A stretch of DNA of 64,000 nt, taken from Apium graveolens (taxonomy: Eukaryota; Streptophyta; Magnoliopsida; Apiales; Apiaceae). The position numbers were made by a program, and so were the translations under genes. The stretch spans positions 2,280,735 to 2,344,734 of the forward strand of contig NC_133647.1 in the NCBI RefSeq assembly GCF_009905375.1, read 5' to 3'. Positions 10,347 to 20,215 of the stretch are shown piece by piece. The notes beneath the pieces are model-generated. The model saw only the letters and a program-made list of their open reading frames with translations, did not search any database and was not told the DNA's origin. Within the stretch, counting starts at the first letter, position 1, and each line of letters starts with the position of its first letter.

Positions 10347-12582
10347 CAGAGTTTATGTTAACATTTTTCTTATCAGAATTTACACTATCAGACTTTGAAT
10401 CAGAACTTACACTAGAAGGAACAATGCTAACTTTCTTTAAAGAAGGTTTTATTTGATAATATTCCTTACAAGTATAAATGGAATGCCATAAACTATCATA
10501 ATGAAAACAAGGATTCTGTGATTTATATCTAACAGACTGACTCTTAACTCCTGACTTTGAAGGTAAGGAGTTTATGTTCTTATTTTTCCTGCAAAAAGAA
10601 GCCAGATGGTTAGAACTTCCACAGTTATGACACGTTTTCCTAGGAGCTTCAGGAACAGGCTTATAATCATTGCTTTTATTCACACCTTCCTTTCCATTCC
10701 TATTTTTCCTAGGTGATTTTACCTTGTTTGCATTCTTAACATCTTTCAGCTTATGCTTAAGCTGCTTCTTAGTCATTAAGCCTACGTTTACTTCAGTTGT
10801 CTTTTCCTGTTTTAGTTTGTCAGAAGTTAATTTCTTTTTAACTTCTGATTTCTCATTATTAGACTTTACAGCTACAAACTTAACAGGTTTTAACTTTGGC
10901 TTTTATTTAACAACTACAGGCTTAATATCTATAGTTCCTTTATCATTCTTATCCTCTCCATAACCTAAGCCCTCTTTCCAGTTTTCACTACTTAACAAAT
11001 TCTAAGTTGTTCTGCCAGAGTTAGTCCAAGTCCTGATAATCTCTCTTTCCTTTTCTAACTCAGCTTTTAGAGATTCATTCATTTTAAGCACTTCATCCCT
11101 AACATAGAAAGCATCATCTCTATCTTTCTGAGTTTGATGGAACATGACTAACTCTTTTTCTAAATAATCATTCCTCTTTTTGCAAGCAAGATTTTCAGAA
11201 GTTAATCTTTCACATGTTAAAGTTTGATCTCTATAACTAATGAACATGGTTTTAAGATATCTTCTCAACTCATTAATATCATCAGTATGAAAAGCATAAG
11301 TAGTTTGAGGTACCTTTAATTCAGCAGCTTCAGGACTGCTTTCAGCACTTGCCTTATCAGCATTTGCCATCAAGGCATAATTCTCCTCACTTTCAGAATC
11401 TGAGGTGTCTGTCCAGCTTTTCTTCTTTGTGATAAAAGTCTTTCCTTTATCACTCTTCACTTTCTTGCAATCAGGAGATATGTGGTCTTTCTCACCACAG
11501 TTGTAGCATTTGACATTTGTATAATCTCCTCTGTCAGACTTTCCTCCTCTTCCCTCAGATTTTCTGAAATTCTTCTTATCAGAACTTGTGCCTTTCCTGG
11601 AAAACTTCTTTCCCTTCCTGAACTTCCTGTATGCAATCTTTGTGATCCCTTTCACCATAAGAGCACACAGCTTCATCATCTCTTTATCAGCATCCGTCTT
11701 AGGCAAGCTTTCAGATTCTGAGTCATCATCACTTTCAGAACTTGATGACTCAGTATCAGACTTTGTGAAGAGAGCTTTACCCTTGTCTTTCCTTGAGGTA
11801 GCTGCCTTGGGGGATTCTTCTTCAGCCTTAAGAGCAATTGTCCTTGACTTTCCTCCTTTCCTCTTGCTTCTTTGTTCCATCTCAAGTTCATGAGTCTTGA
11901 GCATTCCATAAATTTCATCAAGAGTTGTTTCATCAAGATTATAGTTGTCTCTTATTGTTGTTGCCTTCAAATCCCAACATTCAGAAAGAGCTAACAGGAA
12001 TTTAAGTTTTGAATCTTCAAGATCATACTCCTTATTAACCAGTGACAAATCATTCAAGAGTTTGACAAATCTATCATATAAATCAGTCAATGACTCATTA
12101 GCCTTTGAGTCAAAGTGTTCATACTCTTGAGTGAGTATTGTCTTCCTGTTCTTCTTGATCGTATCCGTTCCCTGACATCTTGTTTCCAAAGCATCCCATA
12201 TCTCCTTTGCAGTCTTGCAGTTTATTACCCTGTTTGACATTACATTATCAATAGCACTATGCAGTAAGTGTCGTACCTTAGCATCCTTAGCAATTGATGC
12301 GATATCTTCAGCAGTGTAATCACTCTTCTCCTTTGGTACAGACTTTGCTGCTTCACCTGCAACTGCAACAGCGAGCTTGGTTGGTTTGTGAGGCCCTTCC
12401 TTGATTCTATCAAGATATTCTGGATCTGTAGCTTCCAGAAACATGGTCATCCTCACTTTCCATATGGCATATTCAGATGGTCTCAATATGGGAACTCTAA
12501 TAGTCTCATATCGACTTTGAATTTGTGTCTTTGGAGGTTCTTCAGCTTTGGTGGGCTTAGTTGGAGTTTTTGCTTCAGACAT
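10264..12582 (-). pseudogene. Element D gag
   Basis: Ty1/copia capsid-nucleocapsid protein. It starts MSEAKTPTKPTKAEEPPK. The capsid-type region includes YAIWKVRMTMFLEATDP, INCKTAKEIWDALE and QEYEHFDSKANESLTDL. The first zinc knuckle is intact (CYNCGEKDHISPDC, CX2CX4HX4C), and a second (CHNCGSSNHLASFC) follows near 10600-10640. Two in-frame stops break it: TAG at about 11000 just after RTWTNSGRTT, and TAA near 10904. Both look like Gln codons changed by C to T. The frame ends WVLKTNH-stop at 10264, immediately before a gtgattgcag sequence and the out-of-frame pol. Confidence 0.85.
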
Positions 12583-12625
12583 GATTGTGTTTGGATCTTA
12601 AACTGTTTGTGTGTTAACAAATAGG

Positions 12626-12636
12626 CTCTAATACCA
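12626..12636 (-). promoter_or_regulatory. Primer-binding site of element D
   Basis: The plus strand reads ctctaatacca (ggctctaatacca with its flank), reverse complement TGGTATTAGAGCC. This is one mismatch from the initiator tRNA-Met match TGGTATCAGAGCC and lies two bases from the LTR end. Confidence 0.75.
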
Positions 12637-12638
12637 CT

Positions 12639-13240
12639 TGTTAGGTCACACACACACTGTAGAGGGGGGGGGGGGGTGGATACAGTGTATAGTACAATCA
12701 AATCGAACTTTAATAACTCAAGTAACAGAAAACAAACTTTATTGAAACAATAAACTCTGTTACAGTATGGAACTGTTCTCTCTCAGTGATGAACAAATAT
12801 CACGAGAGCTGCTAGGGTTACAATGAATAATCTTCTCGATTGTGATAACACTTATAGTGTAAACCCTATGTTTGTGTTTATATACTACACAGTTACAAGA
12901 TAATCGCTAATTGATATGAAATATAATTCTGCTTCCTAAAATATATCAATCAGATATCTTTTCTTCCAAGTATTCTATTCTTCATAGAATTCCTTCTTCA
13001 TGCATATCTCTTCTTATGTTTGTCTCGATCTTCTTTCCTTTAACCAGCTGCCTTCCTTATCTGAACGTCCTTCAGTACTTAAGTTCTGATATCCATCTTC
13101 TGATGATTATCTCATGATAATATAAGTACTGATATCCTTAAGTCCTGACTTCCAGTAAGTACTGATTTATCCTGTTTAAGTAAGATCTGAAAACTAAACA
13201 TAAATCACATTAGCCATGACATTATCAAATATATCTAACA
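12639..13240 (-). repeat. 5' LTR of element D
   Basis: 602-bp LTR with termini TGTTAG...CTAACA. It contains a run of 13 G on the plus strand at 12664-12676, which is prone to length change. The partner LTR is not in the window, so age cannot be estimated. The flank ccaac at 13241-13245 is the probable target site, but its duplicate was lost with the left end. Confidence 0.8.
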
Positions 13241-14967
13241 CCAACACAGTCAAAATATGGATGAACTTAAGCAAGAAATTTCAGATGTCAAACAAGATTT
13301 TGTAGCAAGGTTGGATGCTAGACTTCCTGGAACTACTATGACTGAAATAGCTCAAAAATTATGAAAAGAAGCTGATTTAAATAGGAAGGTTGAAGCCATG
13401 GACTCTAGACTGACAAATATGGAGAAGTCAGTGGCCAAAATTCTTGCAAATCAGGAAGCTCAAACCAGTTTACTTCAACAGTTGGTGGCTGCACAACTCT
13501 CTACTTCTCATCAACTTGAAGCTAACAATAAGGGGGAGAAAGATTTAATCATCCCAGTTAGTCAAGGAGGGCAAACAAGTGAGGGGGAGAGTGCACTCAA
13601 TATTCAAATCAGTCAAGTAATTGTTCCAGAAATTACTTTGCCAAAGCCACCAGTATGGGACAACATTGATCTGATCCAAATAGCAGCTGCTAAACTGAAT
13701 TCAAACTCAAACTTCAAGATGCTTGATGTTGCAGCTGTTGAGAAGGAATTGGATGACAAGTGAAGGAAAATAGATGAAGAAATTCAAAAGAAATTTGGGC
13801 CAATTGAGAAATCAGACAAGACTTTTCATCACCACTCACAAGTCAAGAAAATCTCAGTGAATGAAATGAGTCTAGGCAGCTTGGAAAAAGGCCAAACTTC
13901 TTGCATCAAATCTCCAAAAGCCAATCTGATTTTTAAGCCTAAAAAGAACTATCCAAAGTCATCAGACAAGAATCCCTTGGATCTCATGTTTGAGACTCCA
14001 AAACCAGATGAAAAGAAGCTGTTGGCAAGGTCCATAGCATTTTTCAAAGATCCATCTGATTCAGTACATAAGAAGAGAATTTCCAAAATTTACCGGAATG
14101 GAAAAGAGATTTTTGTGGTGGCTGGACACCCTCAGTTTGCAGCAGCAAAAAGGGAAGAAAAAGTAAGAATTAAGCAAGAAAAGAGGCAAGCTGCTTTAGA
14201 TGCTAAGAAGCTCAAACAAAAGAAAGAGCAAGCTGCTATAGTAGCCAAGCTTCAAGCTGTGAAAGCTGCAACTAAAATCTCTGAAAAATCAACTGTGGAA
14301 ACTGAAACTCAAGATCAAAAGGTGCATAATGAACCAAGAATGTCAAGCTTGTGACTCTTAGAACCAAGACTCTAACCAAATCTCAACCTACAGCCAACAA
14401 GGGAGATCTTTATATATCTGTGACATCAAGGAGTTTTCAAATATAAACCTCTATTTGGATGAATTGGAAGAAGTAAGAGGGATTGATGCTCAAAGACATC
14501 TTCTTGAAAGGCTGATGTTTAAGTACAAGGGAGGGAAAGAAATCACATGGCCACTTCACAGGATTCTTCAGGAAAGCTGCTCTGTACTGATAAAGATCTT
14601 CTCATCCTTCAAAAAAAACTTTGGTTTCAATGTAACTACAAAGAAATTAGTCCTAAAGAAGATAGAAGATCTAAGGAGTAGTAAAGCCAAGAATGCACTT
14701 CCAAGAACTCTAACAATTCCCTTCACAGGAAACAGAGTGCATTTGAGGCCTTATTGGCTGATGGAATTCATGGATGACAAGGGTGTTGGAAGATTCTTCA
14801 GACTGGATGACCAATTGAGTATCTCTAGCCAAGAGACTCTATTGGAAATGCAAGAAAAGCTAGATCTATCTAAAGATGATGAATTTGAATTCCACAGACA
14901 ACTCCAGAATCAAATAGAAGAAAATGACAGGAAGCTTAGGAAGAAATCCAGACAATCAATGAAATAG
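13241..14967 (+). pseudogene. Element B ORF3, C-terminal part
   Basis: Continues ORF3 after element D. It opens near MDELKQEISDVKQDF, with TGA near 13362 (QKL-stop-KEA) and further frame breaks near 13761 and 14352. Visible parts are a coiled coil with heptads (LDARLPG..., MEKSVAKILANQEAQTSLLQ), a basic linker (KKRISKIYRNGKEIFVVAGHP), a Lys/Gln/Ala helix, then a compact C-terminal domain with RHLLERLMFKYKGGKEITWP, FKKNFGFNVT and LRPYWLMEFMDDKGVGRFFR. The same order of blocks is found in element C at 34687-32715, which supports one long protein of about 1,500 residues. Biochemical role unknown. Confidence 0.65.
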
Positions 14968-15160
14968 AAATCATTTGCTCAGTCTAGAGGAGCACCTTGA
15001 TAATGATTGTGAGAACTCTTTGAAAACTTTGCTTTGTTCAATTTTAAATAAAATTTGTAGCACTCATCAGTTTTATCTACTATATTTTAATCTGTACATT
15101 TAGGGTGTTTTGTTATCATCAAGTTTCTCTTAATTTATGGCTACAATTCCAGTAGACATA
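14968..15160 (+). other. 3' untranslated stretch of element B
   Basis: Short AT-rich sequence from the ORF3 stop to the polypurine tract. The final part (ttatggctacaattccagta) is also present in element C next to its tract. No reading frame of note. Confidence 0.6.
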
Positions 15161-15172
15161 AATTGGGGGAGA
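15161..15172 (+). promoter_or_regulatory. Polypurine tract of element B
   Basis: aattgggggaga lies just 5' of the LTR start TGTTAAG. It is the plus-strand priming site and is identical in copy C (32529-32540, reverse complement). Confidence 0.85.
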
Positions 15173-15173
15173 T

Positions 15174-16211
15174 TGTTAAGAATATGTTGTGAACTTAATG
15201 ATAAGTTAAACAAAACACCTTAGTAGATTTAACTTAGTGAAAATTGTAGCTCTCGACGGATGTTCTATCATAGTCCCGACGGATGAACTTTATAATCCCG
15301 ACGGATGATAATTTGACATCCATCGAGAATGTAGCTTATGTAACAAATAAGTACTGTAGCACATTTCTGCAAACAACATGTTTTAGTCTAGTAGATTCTG
15401 TAGGATTCTCTAAGTCATGTTGACTATTAGATAGATATGCAGAATAAGTTGGCTAATTGTAAATATGAGATGTCTTGTAATTTTGTATAAGTGAAATAGA
15501 GTCAAGTGACAGATAGACTCCCGACGGATGATCCACAAGGCTCCCGACGGATGATCAACATATTCCCGACGGATGTTCAACTTAATCCCGATGGATGATA
15601 ATATTCAAATAGCTGTTGATAGTGAAAATACAGTCACATGCGTTGGGTGTTTATAAAAGGAATGTGGCAGCCTGTTAAGCAGGATTTTGAGAACAAAGAA
15701 GCATTACCATTTCCATGCAAATATGAAGATTTTCAAAGATGCTGGAATAGAGTAGTGAAGCAGCATGGAGTTAGACTAGATATATTTTGTTTTATTATCT
15801 TGTCTTACTGTCATGTAACTTGGTGATATATAAACCAAGAGTAGCAAGTAGAACAATTAACAAAAAAAAGCAAATACATTCCTCAGAGAAATAGAAAAAG
15901 TTGTACTTGTTAAAAATTTCTCTGTAGTTTGTTTGTTCAACTTGAAAAGCAGCTGTGAGTTCTTCACAGAGTTCTCAATCTGATATATATTTTTATATCT
16001 CTGGTGGATACATTCAAATCCACCAGAAAGTTTTAAAGCCTTGTGTTTTATTACTTAGTGTTTTGATTTCTACTATTCTTTTATTCCCCATTACTGCAAA
16101 TCAAACACTGTTATATATATCAAGTTAGAACAATTTTAAAAATCTCAAAAAGAAGCTAGAATTACATTCAACCCCCTTCTGTAATTCTTGTTGTATTGTT
16201 AGGGAATAACA
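15174..16211 (+). repeat. 3' LTR of element B
   Basis: 1,038-bp LTR, TGTTAAGAATATG...GGAATAACA. A TATA box (gatatataaacc) lies near 15826. Eight CGACGGAT-type sites lie upstream of it (about 15254, 15277, 15299, 15319, 15522, 15543, 15566, 15586). Three direct copies followed by an inverted copy near 15254-15327 can pair. The LTR is homologous to those of element C but clearly diverged. Confidence 0.85.
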
Positions 16212-16822
16212 ATTCGTATCCTATTGGTATGAACCAAAAATTAACTTTTAATTAAAACATAATTTTTTTAAAAAAAATGCACATAAAATTATCAATAAAA
16301 CTATATATTCAATCAAAATTATTATCTTTGTCAAATAGCTCTTAAAGTTAATTGATTAAGTAATTACCTCTCTAAAATAACATTTTTGTTAAGATTCCAA
16401 TGTCATGGAAATATTATATTTTTACTCTAAAAAAACTATAAAATCGCTATAATAATATTTTCCCCGATGCTGATTCTATTAACTTAAATAGGTTTTACTG
16501 TTCTAACAAACTATGCACATATACGCTTATTAATATAATTATCATAATGTCATATTATTTAAAAAAACTAAAAATAAAAAATTTAAACGAACAAATTTAA
16601 CAATTTATTAAATACTTTTTAAAAAAAAAATTATATAATATTAAAAAAGATTTGTTCATCCCTGTAGAGCACGAATTTTAAGCTATACTTATAATTTACT
16701 CAGATTCCAATACAGCTAACTGAATCCGAAATGTTAGTTAAATTGGGATTTGATTTCTAGGAGGAATGATGGTCTTTTATATTGACAGAGTCCGCCTGAG
16801 TATGAGAACATTCATTTTTAAT
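16212..16822. other. AT-rich flank, no gene seen
   Basis: About 600 bp of AT-rich DNA with poly-A and poly-T runs. I see no reading frame, splice pattern or transposon end. The bases attcg after LTR B may be one side of its target site, but the other side is lost. Confidence 0.5.
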
Positions 16823-17030
16823 CAGGGAGTTAGTGTTGTTCACGAATTGAGTTGTTCGCGAACAAGCTCGAGCTTGTCACGGTAAGAGCTCGGTTTGGCT
16901 CGGTTCGTTAAGAACTCGAGCTCGAACATGAAAATTTGTTTGTTAATAAAATGAGCTCGAGCCAAGCTTTTTGTATGTTCCTGCTCGGACTCGGCTCGAG
17001 CTCGGCTTGGGCTCGATAAAACTCGAAAAT

Positions 17031-17502
17031 AATAGAAAATTTTCAGAATATTTTTACAATATATAACCATTTATCTTTGATAGATACATAGATATACAGC
17101 CAGAGAGATGCAGAATATATTAGAATCTTCGAAAATACACTTTCATCCACTTCAACCAAATCGTCGGAATTAAAAACACACCCTATCAAGCCAATAGATA
17201 ACAACAACTCACTTATATACACTTGTTGATGAACCCCGAATTTGAAGACACTTTTTTGATACAATTGTGTAAATTGGGTGTCAAGTTGTGTTTGTGTGTA
17301 TTCAATACATGGTGTCTAATTGTGTTTGTGTGTGTATTTTTGATTAAAAATCAAGAGTCTCGGTAGGATGAAGTAGAGAAATTGATGATGAGAGAGGCGG
17401 GGAGACGGGGAGATAAGGATTGAGGGAGACGAACATAATTTAGGTTTAGCTTTTTTAATAATTTGAGTTGGGCTTAAATCTGGGTCGGGCTTTAATCAGT
17501 TG
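17031..17502. other. Interior of hAT element G, no gene seen
   Basis: Non-coding interior between the left subterminal repeats and the solo LTR. It contains GT-rich stretches (tgtgtttgtgtgtgtat) and a purine-rich block (gaggcggggagacgggg). No hAT transposase motif is visible. Confidence 0.55.
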
Positions 17503-18222
17503 GTGTGTGAAATAACCCTAATTTTTTTGGAATTTTTGTAATCCTTATGAACAGTAACTTTTTTTCTGGTTGTGCTGATCAAGGAAAATTATCAAACTAC
17601 ACTATATAGGAGTACTGTCATGGAAATTCTGAGATCGTATTAGTATTCGATAAAGTAAATGAGTGTATGTAAAGGTCGTCAGAATTCGAATTCGGACACT
17701 TTGATTTTTCCCGAAAATCCACCAAATACCGAAAGAGAAGCTAAAACACGTGGTTAAAAGCAAGGTGACATCAACACACCATAATAATATGACATGTGGC
17801 TTGGGGATGAGGTCATCAAGATGATGCAAGCACTTTATTAAAGTGAAGATGAGGTATTTAATCAAGTAACCACTTGGTTAATTCACAACCAAGCAAATTT
17901 TGGCACAAATTTCAAGGTCAACCAAGCAAAAAAGAAAGCAAAAGACCATTTCTTCATTTTTGAAGAGAAAACCCGTGAGGAAAGGGAATAAAAAAATGGA
18001 GGAGAAAGAAATGCTTGTATCTTGAGTTTCCCTTGGCCGATTCATGCGTGCTACCAGTCAAATCGATACCCTCGAGAAGCTCTACGCATATAGGGTATCC
18101 AATCTCCTCACCTCCTTGATTCCTATACTCTTTTTTTATGATTTATAGTTAGATGAATAGTAACCATGTTTGTGTTGTTTCTTTATTTTGATTGAAAGAT
18201 CAAGGTTGTATAAGGATAGATC

Positions 18223-19444
18223 TGTTGAGTATATCTACTAACATTAAGCGCAACAATGAGGCAGTTATATATAATCAGGATTAAGTAAGAACAGGCAATT
18301 AAACCAAATAACGAAACAAAACACGAAGGCAAAAACAAGAAGACAAATCAGTAACTGAATTGACAAAGATCGAATAGAACACTTAGCTCTAACATAAACT
18401 TTAACAAATCTGAAAGAATTATGAACAACTGAGGCGCCTAGCCTTCGAGAAGTCTAGACTGTTTTTGAAGAGATTATTTCCCTACTTACGCTGTGTTGGG
18501 TTGCAGCAATATCATTTCCTAAATACAACAGTTCAGAGTACTTCATCCCCAGATATGTAGCACTCAACAGCGACCCGTACCTCAGTTCGCCCAGAAAATA
18601 TATGATAATCTGTATGTTATAGAGGAGAGAAAAAAGATAGAGATAACATCTAGGGTTTCACTTATGTAATTAACATATATATATATATATATTCCAAATG
18701 TTTTGTTCAGTATATACTACAACACAAAATGTAACTGAATATATTACATTAATTAAAATAAATATCCCGACTTAAATTGCATTTAATGAAATATTTACTG
18801 AATTAGAAACGTAACAGTCAGTATCAGGATTTGTCAAATCCTGATACAACAAGCCCCATCAGTATTTGCACTCATCAAATCCTGATACAATCCTCAGGAT
18901 GTATATGCAGCAAATCTTGATACAGGCACGTCAGGATCTGTCCATCAATGGATACATAGTTTTGTGCATCAATGGATAACAAATCCTTGCGTTAATCATA
19001 ATAAAATAATATAATACGTCAGTAAATATTTTAATTAAACATTAAGTAAAATTCCTCTCCCAGGTCGCCTCGCGTACGCGAGACACCGAGACATTCGCCC
19101 AAATCGCCCCTCAACCCGACCCGACCCGAGTCGAGTCGAGTCGATTCGAGTCGAGGCGTGGCGTGGCGAGGCAAGGCGGCGGCGGCACGTGTGTGTGTGT
19201 GTGTTTGTGAGGCATACAATAACACCTTGCACACCCACATGCCTTAGTAGTTGGTATACTACTCATGCACATGGTAGTATATAAAGTACTACACCCCTCT
19301 TTACTTAATCAATGTGGGACAAAACCCACAAACCCATTTCAAACTGCTAACTTCATCTCAATTTCTATATGTATTACACTAAGAAAATGACTTGGATCCA
19401 AACATGAAAGTTTAAGTCCTCATTACAAGTAACAAACTCCAACA
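18223..19444 (-). repeat. Element J: LTR-like sequence
   Basis: In minus sense it starts TGTTGGAGTTTGTTACTTG and ends GATATACTCAACA, TG...CA. It contains a promoter-like segment (tactttatatactacc near 19275-19290) after a gtcccacattg block, which is common in plant LTRs. The flanks do not match (agatc versus attag), so it is not a clean solo LTR. A second possible edge lies at 19470. It may be a 3' LTR whose body lies to the right and was replaced by element I. Confidence 0.5.
19107..19204. repeat. GC-rich compound microsatellite
   Basis: A sharp GC spike in AT-rich surroundings: cgacc repeats, then gagtc repeats, then ggcgt/ggcga, then ggc triplets, then (gt)n. The open frames across it on the minus strand (Arg/Thr/Ser-rich) are products of the repeats and not genes. 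Confidence 0.8.
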
Positions 19445-20200
19445 ATTAGTTTTAGGGAATTACATCAACAACATCCAACCCCTATCACACAGGGAGGTAT
19501 ACCTTGCGTCCCCTATAGTTAAGGTTGTTCATCTCAGTCAGAATAAAAGAATATAAAAGGAATTCAAAATCAAATGAATAAAACTGAAAAGATTTCAAAG
19601 CTGATATTTCTAAAGGAAATGAAATCCAGAGAACAAAATTCTGGCACCAAATGAGCAAGTGGTGTCACATCACCAAGAAACTATTCACCACATAAGAAAA
19701 GTGGAAGTTAAATTATCATAATTTGGAAGAGCAATCAAAACCTGAAAAATAGGCTTCATGACAGCCTCTGGCACATTTAAAACACAAATATGATTAAAAA
19801 TGAGTGTTAGGGAATATATCCTCTAACAATTACTTCTTTTTGAGAGATGTCAAAAGGAATTCTAGAAAGAGAAGGTATTGCCAAGGTCTTAATACTTATC
19901 TTCTATTTAAACTATTAAGTTGACTCGTCATCCGATTCTAGACACTTCTTCATGTTCCAAGGATATCGATAATCTTCATCGTCGTCGAATCGTAGTAGTC
20001 GGAAGATTCCATAATAGAAGTTTGCAGCTTCCCGGTGTTCCATCCAGCTCAGCACAATCATCTCGAACGAATGCGCCTATCTTAACTTACTCGTTGGTAC
20101 TATATCCAATAGTCCAACAGGAACTCGATATGAGCTCAAGCGTTCTCACATAGCTATACACACTCCTACACAATCTCGTTTCTAGTTTACTATAACCTCG
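19445..20200 (-). other. Leader of element I and unassigned retroelement remnant
   Basis: The right part (about 19,900-20,200) lies directly downstream, in minus sense, of the primer-binding site at 20201-20212, so it is the leader of gypsy-like element I. It has a short acidic frame ending near 19920 (FDDDEDYRYPWN...) of unknown meaning. The left part has no recognisable frame. A G-rich stretch near 19476-19497 (minus sense) could be a polypurine tract of element J. Confidence 0.4.
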
Positions 20201-20212
20201 GCTCTGATACCA
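20201..20212 (-). promoter_or_regulatory. Primer-binding site of element I
   Basis: gctctgatacca, reverse complement of TGGTATCAGAGC (initiator tRNA-Met), three bases from the LTR end at 20216. Confidence 0.85.
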
Positions 20213-20215
20213 ACC

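Larger units (their letters stand above)
8886..13240 (-). mobile_element. Element D: truncated Ty1/copia in ORF3 of B
   Basis: Minus-strand copia element with 5' LTR (12639-13240), primer-binding site, gag, protease and integrase. It stops after the integrase C-terminal region. RT, RNase H and 3' LTR are missing. The host sequence at the right border (ccaacac...) matches the ORF3 position just before VDELK in copy C. The left border lies at LLDDLLAHL, about 1 kb earlier in ORF3. One deletion therefore probably removed the 3' half of D together with the middle of ORF3. D is a SIRE relative but lacks the CGACGGAT motif clusters. Confidence 0.8.
4178..16211 (+). mobile_element. Element B: SIRE-type Ty1/copia, left-truncated
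   Basis: Plus-strand element with the 3' half of integrase, reverse transcriptase, RNase H, a long ORF3, polypurine tract and 3' LTR in that order. Its gag, protease and 5' LTR are absent because LTR A abuts its integrase. Element D (8886-13240) interrupts ORF3, and about 1 kb of ORF3 present in the sister copy C is missing at that site. The SIRE-like placement rests on the extra ORF after pol and on integrase and RT sequence nearly matching element C. All frames are decayed. Confidence 0.85.

Noticed and set aside
13241..13245. Target-site duplication for element D
   Set aside because: ccaac is plausible on the right, but the left end of D is deleted, so no duplicate can be shown.
7343..14967. 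ORF3 as an envelope gene
   Set aside because: The position is env-like, but I see no signal peptide, transmembrane helix or Cys pattern of a surface glycoprotein in either copy.
15254..15595. Regularly recurring short repeats that at first look like a CRISPR array
   Set aside because: The sites are 8-10 bases, irregularly spaced, in both orientations and inside plant LTRs and genes. There are no uniform spacers and no cas genes.
19031..19240. Two overlapping 67-69 codon minus-strand frames
   Set aside because: They are translations of microsatellite repeats with no start context or family motif.
18218..19449. Element J as a clean solo LTR
   Set aside because: The 5-bp flanks agatc and attag do not match, and a possible second edge lies at 19470.
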